A DNA stretch of 39,795 nt, from assembly GCF_000485595.1 (NCBI RefSeq), contig NW_014577881.1, positions 75,268 through 115,062 on the forward strand. The letters run 5' to 3'. Below, one piece after another: positions 1-13,239 of this stretch (positions are counted from its first letter, which is position 1; every line of letters begins with the position of its first letter). The translations under genes and the position numbers were made by a program. Source of the DNA: Priapulus caudatus. Taxonomy: Eukaryota; Priapulida; Priapulimorpha; Priapulimorphida; Priapulidae. The notes beneath the pieces are model-generated. The model did no database searches, was not told the origin of the DNA, and saw only the letters and a program-made list of their open reading frames with translations.

Positions 1-1452
1 GATTTTCGGGGGTTGAAATATTTTGTTCGGTGAATAATAAACACGAAAGAAAGAATTACACTGACTGATCATGAATACTTTAACACGCTGAATATAGTTG
101 TGCTAAACTGGTTGGTTAACCTTAGTCTCTGTAGACACTCATTAAGTACGTAAGCAGGTTGATTTTATAGTAATATAGTAGTATTAACCAATGTAAACAT
201 TATAATTCGGGAGATATAATATGTTTTAGGGACTGCTAATATAAATACCATGACACTTCAACTCAAGTATATGCCGGGCGGAAACTAGGCCAACTAGCTC
301 AAATAAACGGTGGATGTATCCCTACCCTTACACAGTTTGCAAATATACAACGAGATAATAAAGTGACCATGTTACCGTAAATATTACCAGAACCTTTATT
401 CCCAAAATATATATTATAGAAATATAGTTTTTACGTGTTCTTGCTATATTTTTAGGGTTTACTTTCACTGTATTAGACTTACTATTATGCCCTTCCATTT
501 ATTGTAAACAAGCATTAGCGACTCATACATAGCTCAAGATGTTTAAACCATTGCAGTCAATTTAATGTTAATTATATTAATTAGTTTAAACACATTTTGA
601 TCAGTTAGGGGTTAAATGATATATTACGTGCCGTTGGTTTTTACTTTTTATGCTAAAAAATATTTTGGTTTCTAAATTAATATTATATCGCGCATTAAAT
701 AGTGACATTTAACGATTTACTAGTTAGCGTGTGTTTCCAGTCAATCGTCTTATATGTGTCTACGTACATTCATTTATCACTTGACAACGCATATTACAGC
801 GTTGCTTACAGTTGTCTCACTGTTTTTTCTATAATACATTGAGAAAAAGCGTCAGACAATGTTCTATTGCTCGCCTTACTGGCCATCAGAATCTCTATTG
901 TCCACGTGCACACAGTATCATATATACAGTATTTAACACCTCGTGAATATCTTAGTTATTTATTAAAAGGCTTTCACAATCGAAATGGCTGTCGACTAAA
1001 AACTTGTTGCAGTGAGAAATTCTTTACGAAGTTAAAGAAGCTACGTGAGGTTGTGCGCATTTGAAGCACATGCACACGGTATTAAAGCACGTACAAGTTT
1101 TCGTCGGGTGTGTGTACAATCTGCATGATACCAAGAGCATATAAAGAAGGATATCATATCTCTTGATGATACTGATCTGTATCTACTGATCGTGTACTGT
1201 GTTTAATGTCTCTGTACATAACCAGAGCATGACAGCTTACCCATCACTTCTGCCTATAAATGCGTGTTATGATTCAGCGTTATTCGAGACTATTTCACAT
1301 TCTAATACTTGGATTTGCTGTCGTGTAATTCAGCGTTAGATTTTCTGTGTGCTGGTAGACATTATGCTGAGATCTCTGGACAGGAATAAAACATTCTTGT
1401 AAGCGGTATTTCATATGATTACTACCTATATGTCAGAAGCCCACCGTCATAA
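1..1452. other. AT-rich region without a recognisable gene
   Basis: This is AT-rich sequence with no open frame that reads like protein. The only open frame of note (867-1064, 65 codons) has no recognisable motif and no splice context. I see no repeat structure or RNA gene here. Confidence 0.6.
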
Positions 1453-2600
1453 CTAATGCCCCACCATTCCTGGGTAAGCCCTGCTGAAAAGTTGTCTCAT
1501 GGTGGCTCCGTACTCCTCGGGGGTTTCTCCGGTTTGTCGGTGTCGGTGTCGTAGCTCACTACGATGCACATGTATCCATTCCGCTGGATCAAATCGGCGC
1601 TGTAGTGCTGCCACCAGGCGGTCGTAGTCCTCTCGCTGTGTCCGAGGAAGCTCAATCATAGCCTCCAGGGCTTCACCGTCAAGGCATAGGCAAAGTTGGA
1701 CTGCCCAGGTGTGAACTGGCCATTGGTTGTAGGCTGCCGTCATTTCAAATTTGACAATGAACCGTTTTAAGGTGGTCCCATCTCCTTTCCCAAATGTTGG
1801 CGGTTTTCTCTCCCGTATCTGCTGAGTGTGAGGCCGTATGTTCGGTCTGCCTATACTCCTTATCTCGAGTGGGTGGGGTGCCCTTCTGCTCGGGGTTCCT
1901 ATCTCTGCTGCGCCTAGAGACTGTTCCGTTCTGCTTCGATAAAAGGCTGATTTCGGCTCCGTCCAGTTTGTACGCGCTTCACTCCTGGTCTGTTGTCTCC
2001 TGCTCTGCTCGGGTGATGCTCGGATGGTTCTATGTGTGGTGGAGGCCGCCGTAGCCATTCTTGACCACTCCTTGGCTTCCGATTCCTCCGAACTCGAACT
2101 CTCCTCAAATCCGCTTGGTTTCCTATTTGTCCTCCGCCTCCTGGCGGCCTGTCCCTCCGTTTGTCTGCCGGGGTCCTTATTGACTTCCGGTGCTTCCTCT
2201 CCAAGGCGCACTGCCCTCTGGAGCTCGTCTTCTCCTTCCTGCTCCGAGGACCATCCGTGACTTTGTGGTTAAGGCGTTCTCCACGCCCTCCTCTCATCGA
2301 GGGGGGTTTGGGGTGTCGGGTGCATAGGGCGAGGCTCGGGCTCGTGGGCCTGAACTGGGTTCTCACCCGGAGAACGTCGATACTCTAGATCCGGCCTGGT
2401 CGGTGCCCTCCTAAGTATAGGGGATCTGCCTTCTGCCTCACGGCCTAATCCTAACCCTGCCTGCGTAGGCCCTGGAACGCTCGTAGGCCTACAGCATACA
2501 TGACTCTGGGACGGGGTAAAAAAATCGCGTATTCGGTTCCTTAGACTATTCATCTTACGTAACTGGTTTACTGTCTCAAAGTCTCGCCCTCCTGGCACAG
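1453..2600 (-). pseudogene. Degraded Ty3/Gypsy-like gag remnant
   Basis: On the minus strand, 2211 to 1453 is open for 252 codons. Its N-terminal half is basic and Ser/Glu-rich. The C-terminal half reads like a retroelement capsid: 'PPTFGKGDGTTLKRFIVKFE' is followed by 'LCLCLDGEALEAMIELP' and 'DYDRLVAALQRRFDP', the usual order of a Ty3/Gypsy-type gag (target of the element, then the G-E-A motif, then 'L..RF'). A second open frame, 2625-2269, looks like the preceding part of the same protein in another frame, so at least one frameshift separates them. The frame stops at 1453 before any zinc knuckle, and no protease, reverse transcriptase or integrase follows. It is a dead fragment. The family assignment rests on motif memory, not on a search. 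Confidence 0.6.
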
Positions 2601-3059
2601 CCGCAATTTTAAAACAGAAAAGCAAAGAATCCCGGACAGGCCCCCAATAATTCTGTAGTGGCCCTAGGGGTAGCCGCTACGAGAATTATGTGCGTGTGAA
2701 TGCACAATTGTTTTTCGGGATCATTTCTTGCTCCCGGTGGCAAAGCGGGACTGTGTTGCGTGGCAGCAGGTGGCAAAACAATGAGGCAAATAAACACAAC
2801 GCAAGATACTTAAGTATACGGAACCGGTAGTTTTATTGCTCATACACACACTACAGTTATGCAGTATCGTACCTGGTGGGTTACCCGACGCGTTATGAGT
2901 GCTTTGACTGCGTGACGTACTATTTGTCGTAACTATAATATTTCATGGCATAAGGACAGTGAACGGTTACGTGCGAAAATATAGGTGCTTCGGTGTGAAC
3001 GCAAACCCGACGTATCTATTGCGATTGTCGGGAGCGAGAACAAGATGCAACGGCACCTG

Positions 3060-3680
3060 CTGTCGGCATTCTCCTCCCTCCTCTCTACGTCGCGCCGTTT
3101 CTCGTTCCTTCTTCTTTCTTCCGTCGTCTCTCTTCTGTCTTCTTTCTTCTATCTTCTGTCTTCTTTCTTCTATCGATCTTCTTTCTTCTGTCTTCTCCCT
3201 TCTTTCTTCTTTCTTCTGTCTTCTCTCTTCCTTCTTATTTCTTCTATCTTCTCTCTTCTTTCTTCTTTCTTCTTTCTTCTGTCTTCTATCTTCTTTCTTC
3301 TTTCTTCCTTCTTCTATCTTCTCTCTTCCTTCTTCTTTCTTCTGTCTTCTCTCGTCTATCTTCTTTCTTCTCTCTTCCTTCTTCTGTCTTCTATCTTCTT
3401 TCTTCCTTCTTCTTTCTTCTCGCTTCTATCTTCTTTCTTCCTTCTTCTTTCTTCTGTCTTCTCTCTTCCTTCTTCTATCTTCTTTCTTCTTTCTTCTATC
3501 TTCTTTCTTCTGTCTTCTCTCTTCCTTCTTCTTTCTTCCCTCTTCTATCTTCTCTCTTCTTTCTTCTATCTTCTTTCTTCTATCTTCTGCTTCCCTCTTC
3601 TTTCTTCTATCTCCTTTCTTCTATCTTCTCTCTTCCTTCTTCTATCTTCATTCTTCTATCTTCTGCCTTCTCCGGGGTGA
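3060..3680. repeat. Pyrimidine microsatellite, (TTCTTCT)-type
   Basis: About 600 bases are almost entirely T and C on the + strand, made of imperfect TTCTTTCTTC / TTCTATCTTC words with rare A or G. The array keeps two forward frames open for more than 230 codons (Leu/Ser/Phe only), which is an effect of the repeat and not a gene. It could form triplex DNA. Confidence 0.9.
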
Positions 3681-3717
3681 GCTAGTCACTCCCTACGGTG
3701 CTCCTCGTCTGTCTCCG

Positions 3718-3842
3718 TGCAGTGATCCTGTCTGTAGTGATCCGTATCTGTATTGATCAGTGTCGGTATAGTGAACCGTGTCTCTGTAGTGCTCCGTGTC
3801 TTTAGTGCTCCGTGTCTGTAGTGATCCGTGTCTTTGGTGCTC
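3718..3842. repeat. Short minisatellite, about 17-bp unit
   Basis: The word 'GTAGTGATCCGTGTCT' and variants (GTAGTGCTCCGTGTCTT) are repeated about seven times next to the pyrimidine tract. It may be part of the long terminal region of the neighbouring retroelement, but I could not define terminal repeats. Confidence 0.65.
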
Positions 3843-4764
3843 TTAGGGACGGCTGCCCCGGCGTTCTGATTTCTCCTGCTTTTCGGCTGCCTTATATACT
3901 GCCTGGTTGCTACCTGGCTGTGTACGATCCACCCCCTTCTCCTAGCAACAAGCAGGGGTGTCCCCAGCTGGCATCGCTTCCTTACCTCGAAGCGGCCGTT
4001 TGTTTACATTATGCTCCGTATTTAGACCTGTAACCTGTTGCGTCAGCTGTCCTAGCCGAGTAATTTTCCATTTGTATTCTATTCTAATTATCGTTTTACT
4101 TATTTACTCATTATTTTTTTGACCTGTATTTTATTATGGCTCGACTTTTTTCTTATTTTATTTTGTGTATTAATTTCTTAAGTGGAATTTGGGTGTCATC
4201 TGGTTTTCCGATCCAGGTTTTTAGTTATTCCAAAATGGCCGCGCCCTGTAGTGTGTTGTTGTTTGAAAATAGAGTCTTCGGTGTAACCGAAATCTCTACA
4301 ATAGTGTTATTATTGCAATAGATGTTAGTACTAAATAGTAGCAGGTGGATCCCGATTTTTCGGGACAGGTTTATCAGCGTGGGTTGGGGTGCTCCGCTAG
4401 AGTTCAATGAGATTACACAGGTCAGGTTTCGCAGAGCTTATTAGCTTCGCGAGATTGCACGCAACATTGCGTTCATGGACTTTAGAGTTTAGTTTGTTTA
4501 CATCGCGAGTGTTCAGAAATTTTACCGATTTTACTGCATATAGCTATCAAACGCAGCGTTTTATAACATCTGGTGTATGCACATTTGCCAATTGTCTGAA
4601 GATCTCTGAAGTGTACGTAGTATGGACAAGTACTTTGATTCACTAGACAACGTAGCCAAAGCACGCTATCTCGAGAAAATTGCGTGCATTGGGAATCGAC
4701 ACCCGTCCCTTAATAAGGCCTTATACTTATAGTCAACTGTCAGGTTCACTATGTCAATAAATTA
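3843..4764. other. No gene seen
   Basis: Mixed-composition sequence. Open frames on either strand are under 80 codons with no recognisable motif. It contains one 'AAAATGGCCGC' word, shared with the interspersed repeat at 4765-5000. Confidence 0.5.
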
Positions 4765-5010
4765 AATTTCGTTCAGAATCATGGTAGATTAGCAAAGCTA
4801 TGCATTTTTGGAAAGGTTATAACATGAGGAATTCGAAAAACAATGTTTACATTTGCTGAGATACCGGTATGGCCGCCATTTTGGATTTTCAAAATGGCCG
4901 CCATAAAATACATATTTGGCCGTATTTCTGCCTCTAATCACCCTAAAAACTTTTTAAAATATGGTTATCCTATGTTTTCAGGGACAAGGAATCCAATAAA
5001 AGTATCGAAT
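4765..5010 (+). repeat. Interspersed repeat, copy 1 ('ATGGCCGCCATTTTGGAT' type)
   Basis: This segment, containing 'GTATGGCCGCCATTTTGGAT', aligns by eye in reverse complement with 8340-8645. Shared landmarks run in order: GTTCAGA..AT, AGATTAGCAAA, GGAAAGGT.ATAA.CATGAG, AACAATGTT, TTGGATTTTCAAAATG, CTAATCACC/ATAATCACC, and CTATGTTT.CAGG. Identity looks about 70-75 percent. It is either one terminal repeat of a roughly 3.9 kb element or one of two independent insertions of a common short element. Confidence 0.65.
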
Positions 5011-5029
5011 AAGTGTTATGGAGAACAGT

Positions 5030-8000
5030 AATACAAAAATTAAAGATTTTAAGACATTTAATAACGTCAAGATGTGTCAATCATTTATATCATCTTAGAC
5101 AGGCATCAAACTTATCAGTAGAAACGACAGGCAAACGTACCACTGGCAGTTTTAACATTGACACACATGTTTTTAACAGAATTATGCATTATAGAGTTCA
5201 TTTCACTGTCATGCGTGTGCATTAGCCGACAATACAGTCTGCATCGTTTTTCACGTCTGTTCCACACAAGCAAAGTCCGGTAGCAGTTAAGTCATGTCTT
5301 CTACATTGAAGCACTATGTTTTGCCAAGCAAACTCTACGCCTACCAATGACTGTCGGCCCCGCTCGCTAAGAACTTGGGTGGTGATATGTAGTATATGTG
5401 ACCTTTGTCGTATCGCTGATGGTAGCATGTTTTGTGTGGAGATCGAACAGTGTTTGCCACATGAACAGGCTTGGCCTGCACCCACCAAACTCTTACTCTG
5501 TACTTCGCCACTACGTTCGATATGCTCCTCAAGAGGCCACAGTTGTTGAGCCAACTTCTTGCCGGGATGTATTGCAAAAAGATGCATTCTGAGGTCTAGG
5601 AGAATACTTGCGATATGAATACGTCTTTGGGCAGTTACGCTAAGCATACAAAGACTGGCCAATATGTCTCTTCACCTCGCTGATATAGGATCGTTGTCCT
5701 CTGGTAGTTTTATTAGTTGGCTTTGACTGTGTTCTTTCAGCCTTTGATGTTAGTGCTTGAAACCATTTAGTCTTTACCTACTCTGAGAATCGAACTGACA
5801 TTGTACTAGCCCCAGTGAAGATGACGTGGAATACAGGTAACGCTGTTTCTTGTCTTTGCCTTACGCTTCCAGATGCCTACCTCCACAATACTGATTACCC
5901 ATGGCCATCGATGTGGTAGTTTGGACAGATGCTTGTCATACGGCCGGCAACGACCAGCAACTAGAGTCTGTAATCTGGGGTGAAGGAAGAATTAGCTGTG
6001 CTTCTGGCCATAACGTCGGGATTGCGCGCTACTGCTAAGTTGAATCATCCAATGTGGTCAGCCTTCCTCGTAGGTTGTTTGGCTTCAAACTGCATGCTCT
6101 GGTTGCTTCTAGTATGGGCGATTGTGACGGCTGGGAATGATTAACTTTAGGAGAGTTTGCTGTTATATTCAGTGTTGCCCTCGGACAATGCGTATATTGA
6201 GTTATATCCGCTTTTTGTCTATTCGTGAGATAGGAATGCGGCCCATTGGTATATGTTATTGTTTGTATCATTGAAATCTAGGTATTGAAGGCCTTGCTCT
6301 GTCAGTAGTTTCTTCTTGTTTTACTCTTAGAATAGAGTTCTGCTTGATGTGTCCAACACCAGGACTAATCACGTCGGATCCTGCGCTGTTCATGGTTCAT
6401 AAGTGGGTCGTTGAATGACACGGACCGAGATCTTTGACTGTGGTGGATGTCGCTGGGTTTTCGTTGTCATCTTTGACGTTCGAGCACCATTTCCATCAAC
6501 AAACAGCCAATTTTCGTAAGATGGTGATGTTAGAATGGCGTTCCCTGTATCGCAATATCATTAGCCTGTTCTTGATGCTTACTGCTGCTTGTGCAATCAG
6601 CATGAGTTTTCTGTCGTTTTACCAAGTTGGTCAAGGCTATGGATAAGCTATTGAATTGTCAGTGACAGGCGGGTAGGAAGTCGATAACGATCGGAGTGAA
6701 AACGAGTGCTCGTGGGAAGCGGCGGGCCAGTAGAGGTGAAATCGTAGTTCAATCGCATGTTCTTGATCGACTGTACGGCTTTATCTGGGCTAGTACCATC
6801 AAACCGACCGTACGATCTATTTGTTTTTTCAGATCTACTGACTGGTCAGAGCATCATTACCGGTTTGCTTCTTGTTCTGAAATGTACAGCCTGTTGTTCG
6901 CTTTCATGGATGCGTGCCAGAGGCTGAATCTCCATTCATGCGTTCGTTGCAACGTATAAGTCCACATACAGCTTCTGCCCCACAGTGTCGTCAGGATATT
7001 CAGGATCGTGAGATCACTCGCTGTGTGGGACATATAGATGTTGATGAAGTTGTATGAGCTGTCACCTTCAGCAGCAACAGGGATTGCCGTGATATTCAGG
7101 ATGGCAGCCTTTATGCGATCAACGTTTGTTCATGACGGCTTTCTCACAGCACTTGAGGTTTGAAACATGATGATGGCTCTGTGGCTTGTCTACAGCCAAG
7201 ATTGAAGTTGGTCATTGAAATTCAGCTGAAAGACCGTGAATCTCAGGATGGCCAAGGCAAAAAGTTGCGACCGAGCGAGTCTGAGCATTATTGAGGAATG
7301 CAATTAACCCGAATGTTCTTCATCATCTGTTTGAGTTGTATCACATGTATGATCTGCTCCAATCGAGATCATGAATGGAAATCGATTTGTCACAGATAAA
7401 AGTTTCCGTCATTGAAGTTCACGCCAGGTTTCTGAATGGTTTGTCTCAAGCTCATGATTGTCTGCGATGTAAGTAGGCAGAGGCGCTTCAGGTATTATTT
7501 TCATCTTACATAGCGGAGAATAACTTGCTATATATGTGCGACTCCCCAGCTTGATGGTGAGCACGAACGAGATCGGGAATTCCATGGATGGCTCTCATCA
7601 AAGTGCAAGATTGGGTTCAATCGGTGGATGTAAGTCAATCAAAATTGAACATTGCATTTGAAGGATTTCTGTCGCTTCCTACGATTTTCAGCTGATTGAA
7701 TGGCAGTTGTAGTAGATCGTCATATGTGTCCTTTCTGTCACGCTTTCTGGATTTGATCTTCCTGTCAACTGCTGATTGTTGCTAAGCTTCCTGGACATTA
7801 TCTGCCTGGGTTCTCACGCAGAATGCTTGAAGTTGGGTTCTTTGTGAAGAAACTGTTCCAGGACAAGATTCATCATTTAACCACTAAAGTTGGATGTGTG
7901 GCGACGACGAGTTTTCTGCTAGTAGGGCGGCATTGAGCGGATCTGGTCTGGTGTGCGTCAGCTCAATCCACAGCATAATCTGATTCATGAGTTTTCTATG

Positions 8001-8300
8001 GCACGTTTCCAGAATCTGCTCAGCCGCAGCTTAACAGCATGTAGCATGACCAGTTCTGGACAACCTCTTTTCGATCAAGTTAGTGATCCAGTAACTGCAC
8101 TATCCTTTCGTACATCATGAATCGAACGAAATAAACTGTGGGTAATTCTTCACAAACGACAACGTCTTCAAGATTCGGATAGCTTGCAGAATGACAGTCA
8201 GCATGGCTAGGCATCATGTGCAACTTCTGCCAGCAGCTATATAAAGTCATGCCGATGTCCGGCAACGGCCAGAGGATCGCAGTGAAAGGTTAAATTATTG
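5030..8300. other. Unexplained 3.3 kb interior between inverted repeats
   Basis: No intact gene. The longest open frame is 5662-5222 on the minus strand (146 codons, Cys- and His-containing), which I do not recognise. Elsewhere on the minus strand protein-like patches are broken by stops, as expected for a decayed coding region such as an old transposase, but no DDE, YR or reverse-transcriptase motif could be made out. Composition (about 45 percent GC) differs from the AT-rich flanks. Confidence 0.4.
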
Positions 8301-8339
8301 CTAATATACTAATGGATTTTTTTTATTTTTAATGACAAT

Positions 8340-8645
8340 AATTTTCCTGAGAAAATACCAAGTGTTACAGGGTTAGATTGGTTATGTCATAACAATGATT
8401 CCCTTGGCTCCTGAAACATAGATTAGATATTTTTTAAGAAAGTGTTTAGAGGTGATTATGAAGGCAAAAATTACGCAAAATAATGTAATTTATAACGGCA
8501 TTTTGAAAATCCAAGAATGACGGCCATACAGGATATCTCGCATAATGTAGAACATTGTTTTCGGCATTCTCATGCTTATGACCTTTCCGAAAAATGATAT
8601 AGCGGTTTTGCTAATCTTACACATAATCTGAACGAAAAAAAATAG
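8340..8645 (-). repeat. Interspersed repeat, copy 2 (inverted relative to 4765-5010)
   Basis: Reverse complement partner of 4765-5010, sharing 'TTTTGAAAATCC', 'AACATTGTTTTCGG', 'CTTTCCGAAAAATG' and 'CTAATCTTACACATAATCTG'. It contains small indels relative to copy 1. Confidence 0.65.
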
Positions 8646-10900
8646 ATGAACGATGACTATTACGCGGGAGAAATATGGAGGGCGAGACCACAACTTGTCC
8701 ATCACGTAACTTATTAGAGATCTTGTAATTGATACTAACCATTTAGCCGATTTAATTTTATACTGCTCACAGGACATCAGAACCAATAAAAAGCTACTGG
8801 TGCCTACGATCGACTGGCTCCTTGGTTAGTGTGTGATCAAGTTTAATCTATAATGTGAACCCAGTGAGAGTCCCATCTACGTTATTCGAGCGATGTTATG
8901 CCACTCTTTCCACAGTTTCCTGATAGCTATACCAATCCTTATCAAGTTGCCATGAGTCACAGATGACAATAATGGGCAACAGGCATTCATGTCAGCCACA
9001 CTGTAATTGTAAAGCGGGCTTAGGTGCATTCTGTTCAATGTTGCCTCCGGTGCTAATTTTATGCAAGGGTATGCAATCTNCAAGACGAGACGAGCAGAAA
9101 GAGAAGTGGTGTGGTAGAAAGGAGTGAGAGAAACAGAAAAAGAAGGGAGCAGAGAAAAGAAGGCCCTATTATCCTGTTTATTACTCTTCATCTGACATAC
9201 GATCAGATGCAAGCTATAGAAATCGGCTGATCGCCGCAACCTCCTCCGTTTGCTCCGACGTCCGTACCGTCCGTCACGAGGTGGTGCAGCGAAATCTTAA
9301 CCGCGTCGACGTACGGGTCACGATATTCGGCAGCATTGGGGGGATCTCAAACCGCAGTTAGGCGTACGCAAGCTTGGGTCAAGTCAAAGGGTCAAGAGGT
9401 TAAAAGAAGGGGAACATCACTCCTTAACTTAAGGTAAGGAGGGAAATGCAGAATGCGGCACATTAATCTAAACGCTCGACCTAGGCTCGTGCTAGTTGGT
9501 GTAATCCATCATGGTAGGAATAAGTCACACTGTGCCGAAATTGGAGCTCACCAGTCAATAGGTCATGCACAGGGCAGATTAGACATTTATTCTGAGGACA
9601 TAAGGTCGAGCAGCGATTGAAAAATACGAACTTTTTTGTTTCAGCGTGAATCCTGCATTTAGGGCAATTGAAAGGACCATGAAATCTACTTTCGCCTGAC
9701 AGGCGAAGCAGTAAAGTGTCAGAGACACCTTTGACCTCTCAAAGAGGAGCGGTTAAAACAATTGATTTGTTGACTGTCGTTAGAAAGAATTCACTGCGCG
9801 TTGGCTAGTAAAATCATACATGCCGATGTATAGGCTACAATGTCACAGTGAAATTTCAAAAGCATAAATTGGTTAAAGAAAGTCTTATCTCCTTAAATCG
9901 ATAAATTATATTGGCATTCGTATTTAGTGTCAGTATGTACAATGTAACGTAGCCAACTGCCCAGTGCAGTTTATTACTCTGGATTTTGCCTTAAATTGGT
10001 TAGCCAGATGGGGCAGCTCTCTATCTGGCGCAGCCTGTAGGCCTTGGCAGTGGTAAAACTGATGAGTGCTCTACACTATCGTCCTTGGGGCAGATAGTGT
10101 GTGCTACAGTGCTAACACGTATGATGAGCTTGCCATCTTTAATCTGAAGACACTAAACGAACGCGCCATCTCGTCGCAATACTTCATAACGCCCAACGAA
10201 ACATTCTTTTGAGAAAGGTTCCTGAACCATCCCTTTGCTCCACTGTTTCGGCGTGTAATGGAACACATTTGGGACTAACACGGGTTTACAGAATCCCGCA
10301 ACACTCCACCACAGAGTCACCGAAAAAGACGTAGATAGGCGGCGCGCATGGGCGGGCCTTGTATAGTTTAGTAATTGAAACTATCCCCTCCCGACTGTAG
10401 AATAAGGAGCCTATAATCGCAGGTAATGAGGTAAGCAAATGAAAGGAGGATAGAGAACCCCAAAATCCGATCTGCGGGCACGCCCGCGAAAATACGCGAT
10501 GTTTTTAACAAATGTAGATTTGGCCAGAATTGGATTGCCACGCAACACATAACCATTATGTTCATAAGACTTGAAGTTTGATTGAACATACGGAGTTTTC
10601 CAAAATTTCATCGCAACCGGCGATTTTACTGGCACCTCTACCAGCGCTGTGGATTTAGGCCGTTGCACGCGGTTTCCATAGAAATCGGCTCCACAAGGCT
10701 GGGTATCTTCAGAATTTACCAGCGATCAAAATCACCAGAATAACACCAAAATAGTTAGCCCAAATTGTTAAAAAAGGTTTGTCCCGGGGGGGGGCAGATG
10801 CCCCCGACCCCCTAGCTTGAATAATAACTAGGAAACTGTCACACAAAACCCTCTGGATCCGCCCTGTCTACCTCTAGCTAATCAGAAGCCAGCTTTTATA
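8646..10900. other. No gene seen
   Basis: No open frame over 120 codons and none with recognisable motifs. There is an N at 9080. At 10785-10812 a short G-run/C-run hairpin (GGGGGGGGCAGATGCCCCC) resembles runs at 13112-13138 and 36807-36829, and may mark related old inserts. Confidence 0.5.
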
Positions 10901-11009
10901 ATAGCTAGTGTAGCTATGCACCGTTTATGCGACTGTCTGCTATGTACTAGTATGGATATAGTACTTGATTCACTAAACAAACACACAGCAATGCCAGCAA
11001 ACACGCCAC

Positions 11010-11670
11010 ACCTCTCTCTCTCGGGTCTCTCGTTCTCTCCTCAGCTGCACAAACACTCGCACGCACACACACACACAGCACAGCACACATCACGCACGAG
11101 AGCTCCTCTCTCTCCATCACACTGGCGGCGCGCGACACGCGCCACTCTCTGTTTCTCTCGGGGCCGCTTCCTCTTCCTCCATTCTTAATTCTCACTGTCC
11201 TATCGTCCTCTTCAGGGCTCCCTTAAGCCTAGCGCCTCCTTCTGTACTGATCTCTCTCTCGCTCTGCTCTGAAAACGACTGCCCAATTCACAGTCCGGCA
11301 TGATCTCACCCCACCGAAAGTCACCGCTGCATCGGCCGATGTCCCGCTCTCCTTCTCTCTCTCTCTTCTCTTCTCCCGTCCTCCCCCCCTCCCTTCCTCT
11401 CTCTCTCGCGCCTCACACCTTAGATCGTTATCAAAACTCAAAGAGCCCGTTCAGCTGTCAGTCTCATTCAGGAGAACCGCTCCTTGCATCGTCTCTCTCA
11501 GATGATCTCTCCATCTTCTCTGCTCTGTCTTCTGCTCTCATCTCTCTGCTCTCTCTCACCCTCTCGTCAGTCTCTACTCAGCTCGTTGAACTGTCTCTGG
11601 TCTGTCTCTCTCTCTCCTCATCCTCCGTCTCACTCATCCGCCCGGTGTGCAGTTTGTCTTCCTGACTGCT
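11010..11670. repeat. CT-rich low-complexity region
   Basis: Imperfect (CT)n, (CA)n and C-rich tracts run for about 650 bases on the + strand. Open frames here are Ser/Leu/Pro-rich artefacts of composition. Confidence 0.75.
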
Positions 11671-11699
11671 CTGACTCGGGGGGGGGTAGGAGACTGTAT

Positions 11700-12630
11700 G
11701 TTACAGCTGGTCACTGATGTGCGCGCGGTAGTGTGGTATTGTTATAATAGGTGAGAATATCCATCTCAAGCTGAACATACTGGTTGATAGAAGCAGCATT
11801 TTTCGCTGCAAGCGATATATTTTTATTCTTGTTGTTGAATTTTTAAAATATTTGTAATGATGAACTTATTGCTTTTGTATATTTTTTTTACTTGTTATAT
11901 GTGGGGCACGAAGGAACATTGTTCAGGTTATAGTAATTGCAAATATATTATTATGTTTAATTAATTATTATTTTTATTAATTTCATTATGAGTATTGATT
12001 GCAAAAGACTAGATAGGTGAACGGGCGATGTGTGCAAAGGTGACCTTGGTAATTAGGCAGAATCATTGATCTAAGAAAATTAAGTGAGATAAACGCCATG
12101 CTCCGGGTCTGCAAATTATCCCGAAAGGATTTATTCGGTGGTATCTCGGGGATATGCTCCATTACCCTAACTATGCGAGAAAATTAAAAAAAATTAAATG
12201 TCGCAGGTCCCCGGTACCCTAAAGCGTGCAACGGATATTGATGGCGTGGCTTTGTTAGCCTGCTAGAAAATCCTGATTGCTTGTAAAGATAGCAGGAAGA
12301 TTGTTAGGCGTGTGAAAGAAGACGCACGTAATCGCGGAAGAGGACCATCGGCTGCAATTGGGACGTTGATGAAGGCGTAGAGGCCTGACCCTGATGTTGC
12401 CGTAAAAAGACCCATAGAAGCGGATTCTCACCACTCATAGTAAAGAAATAACCCAGGCGAATATCTATCATGTACTCGCTTACTCTCTTTGAAACGACAT
12501 GGTTGAGATGTGAATGAGGCAGCGGTCAGAAGGCAGCTATATCCAGAAAATTAGCGCTAGCATAAGTCTAGCCTTAACTAAGGAAACGATCAGCTCCAGT
12601 TGCTCCCGGTCTAACATATATAGATAGAGG
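11700..12630. other. No gene seen
   Basis: AT-rich sequence without notable open frames or repeats. Confidence 0.5.
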
Positions 12631-12632
12631 CT

Positions 12633-12855
12633 AAGGCATCAGCATCTAGCATCAGCATTTCAAAGCAATCAGCATACAGCACAGCATCCAGCCCATCGCA
12701 TCAGCATCATCATCAAGCCATCAGCATCGCATCAGCATCAGCAATCATCAAATCAGCTCAGCAATCAGCACTCCATGCATCAACATTCAGCATCAGCATC
12801 CAGCATCAGCTTAAATTCATCCAGCATGCAATAGTCCATCACCACATCAGATATC
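12633..12855. repeat. CAGCAT-rich imperfect satellite
   Basis: About 220 bases are built from the words CAGCAT, ATCAGCAT and CATCAGCA, with many single-base changes and indels. It is a decayed hexamer repeat. Confidence 0.8.
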
Positions 12856-13042
12856 GTCTAGATGTGCCGCGAGTAATAGACTGACAACGAGACATACAGC
12901 GGGACTGGCGGACATTGGTCAAATAGGTTTGATTCTACACGCTTGGAATTACTCTACGACGGCGTTTCCCACCCCAGCTGAGGGTAGAGATTCTAGCTGT
13001 AATCATCTGCAACATGATTCACATATTGACGAGACCTCACAC

Positions 13043-13140
13043 GCTCTCTCTCTCTCTCTCTCCCTTTTCTCCTCTCCTCTTCTTTTAAAAAAAATGTTTG
13101 TTTGGGACAGAGGCAAGGGGGGTGTCAACCCCCCCCCCCT
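13043..13140. repeat. (CT)n tract and G-run/C-run hairpin
   Basis: A short (CT)n tract is followed by 'GGGGGGTGTCAACCCCCC', a hairpin-forming sequence. It probably belongs to an old insert. Confidence 0.5.
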
Positions 13141-13239
13141 GCGTACGCCACTGAGTACATGCACTATGGTGTCATCTCAAAATTACTTGACCTGATGCCA
13201 TAAAACACTAAAATGTTCAGTAAATAATCAAAGGTACTA

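Noticed and set aside
2959-3756. Two + strand open frames of 231 and 265 codons
   Set aside because: Almost only Leu, Ser and Phe, produced by the TTCTTCT pyrimidine repeat.
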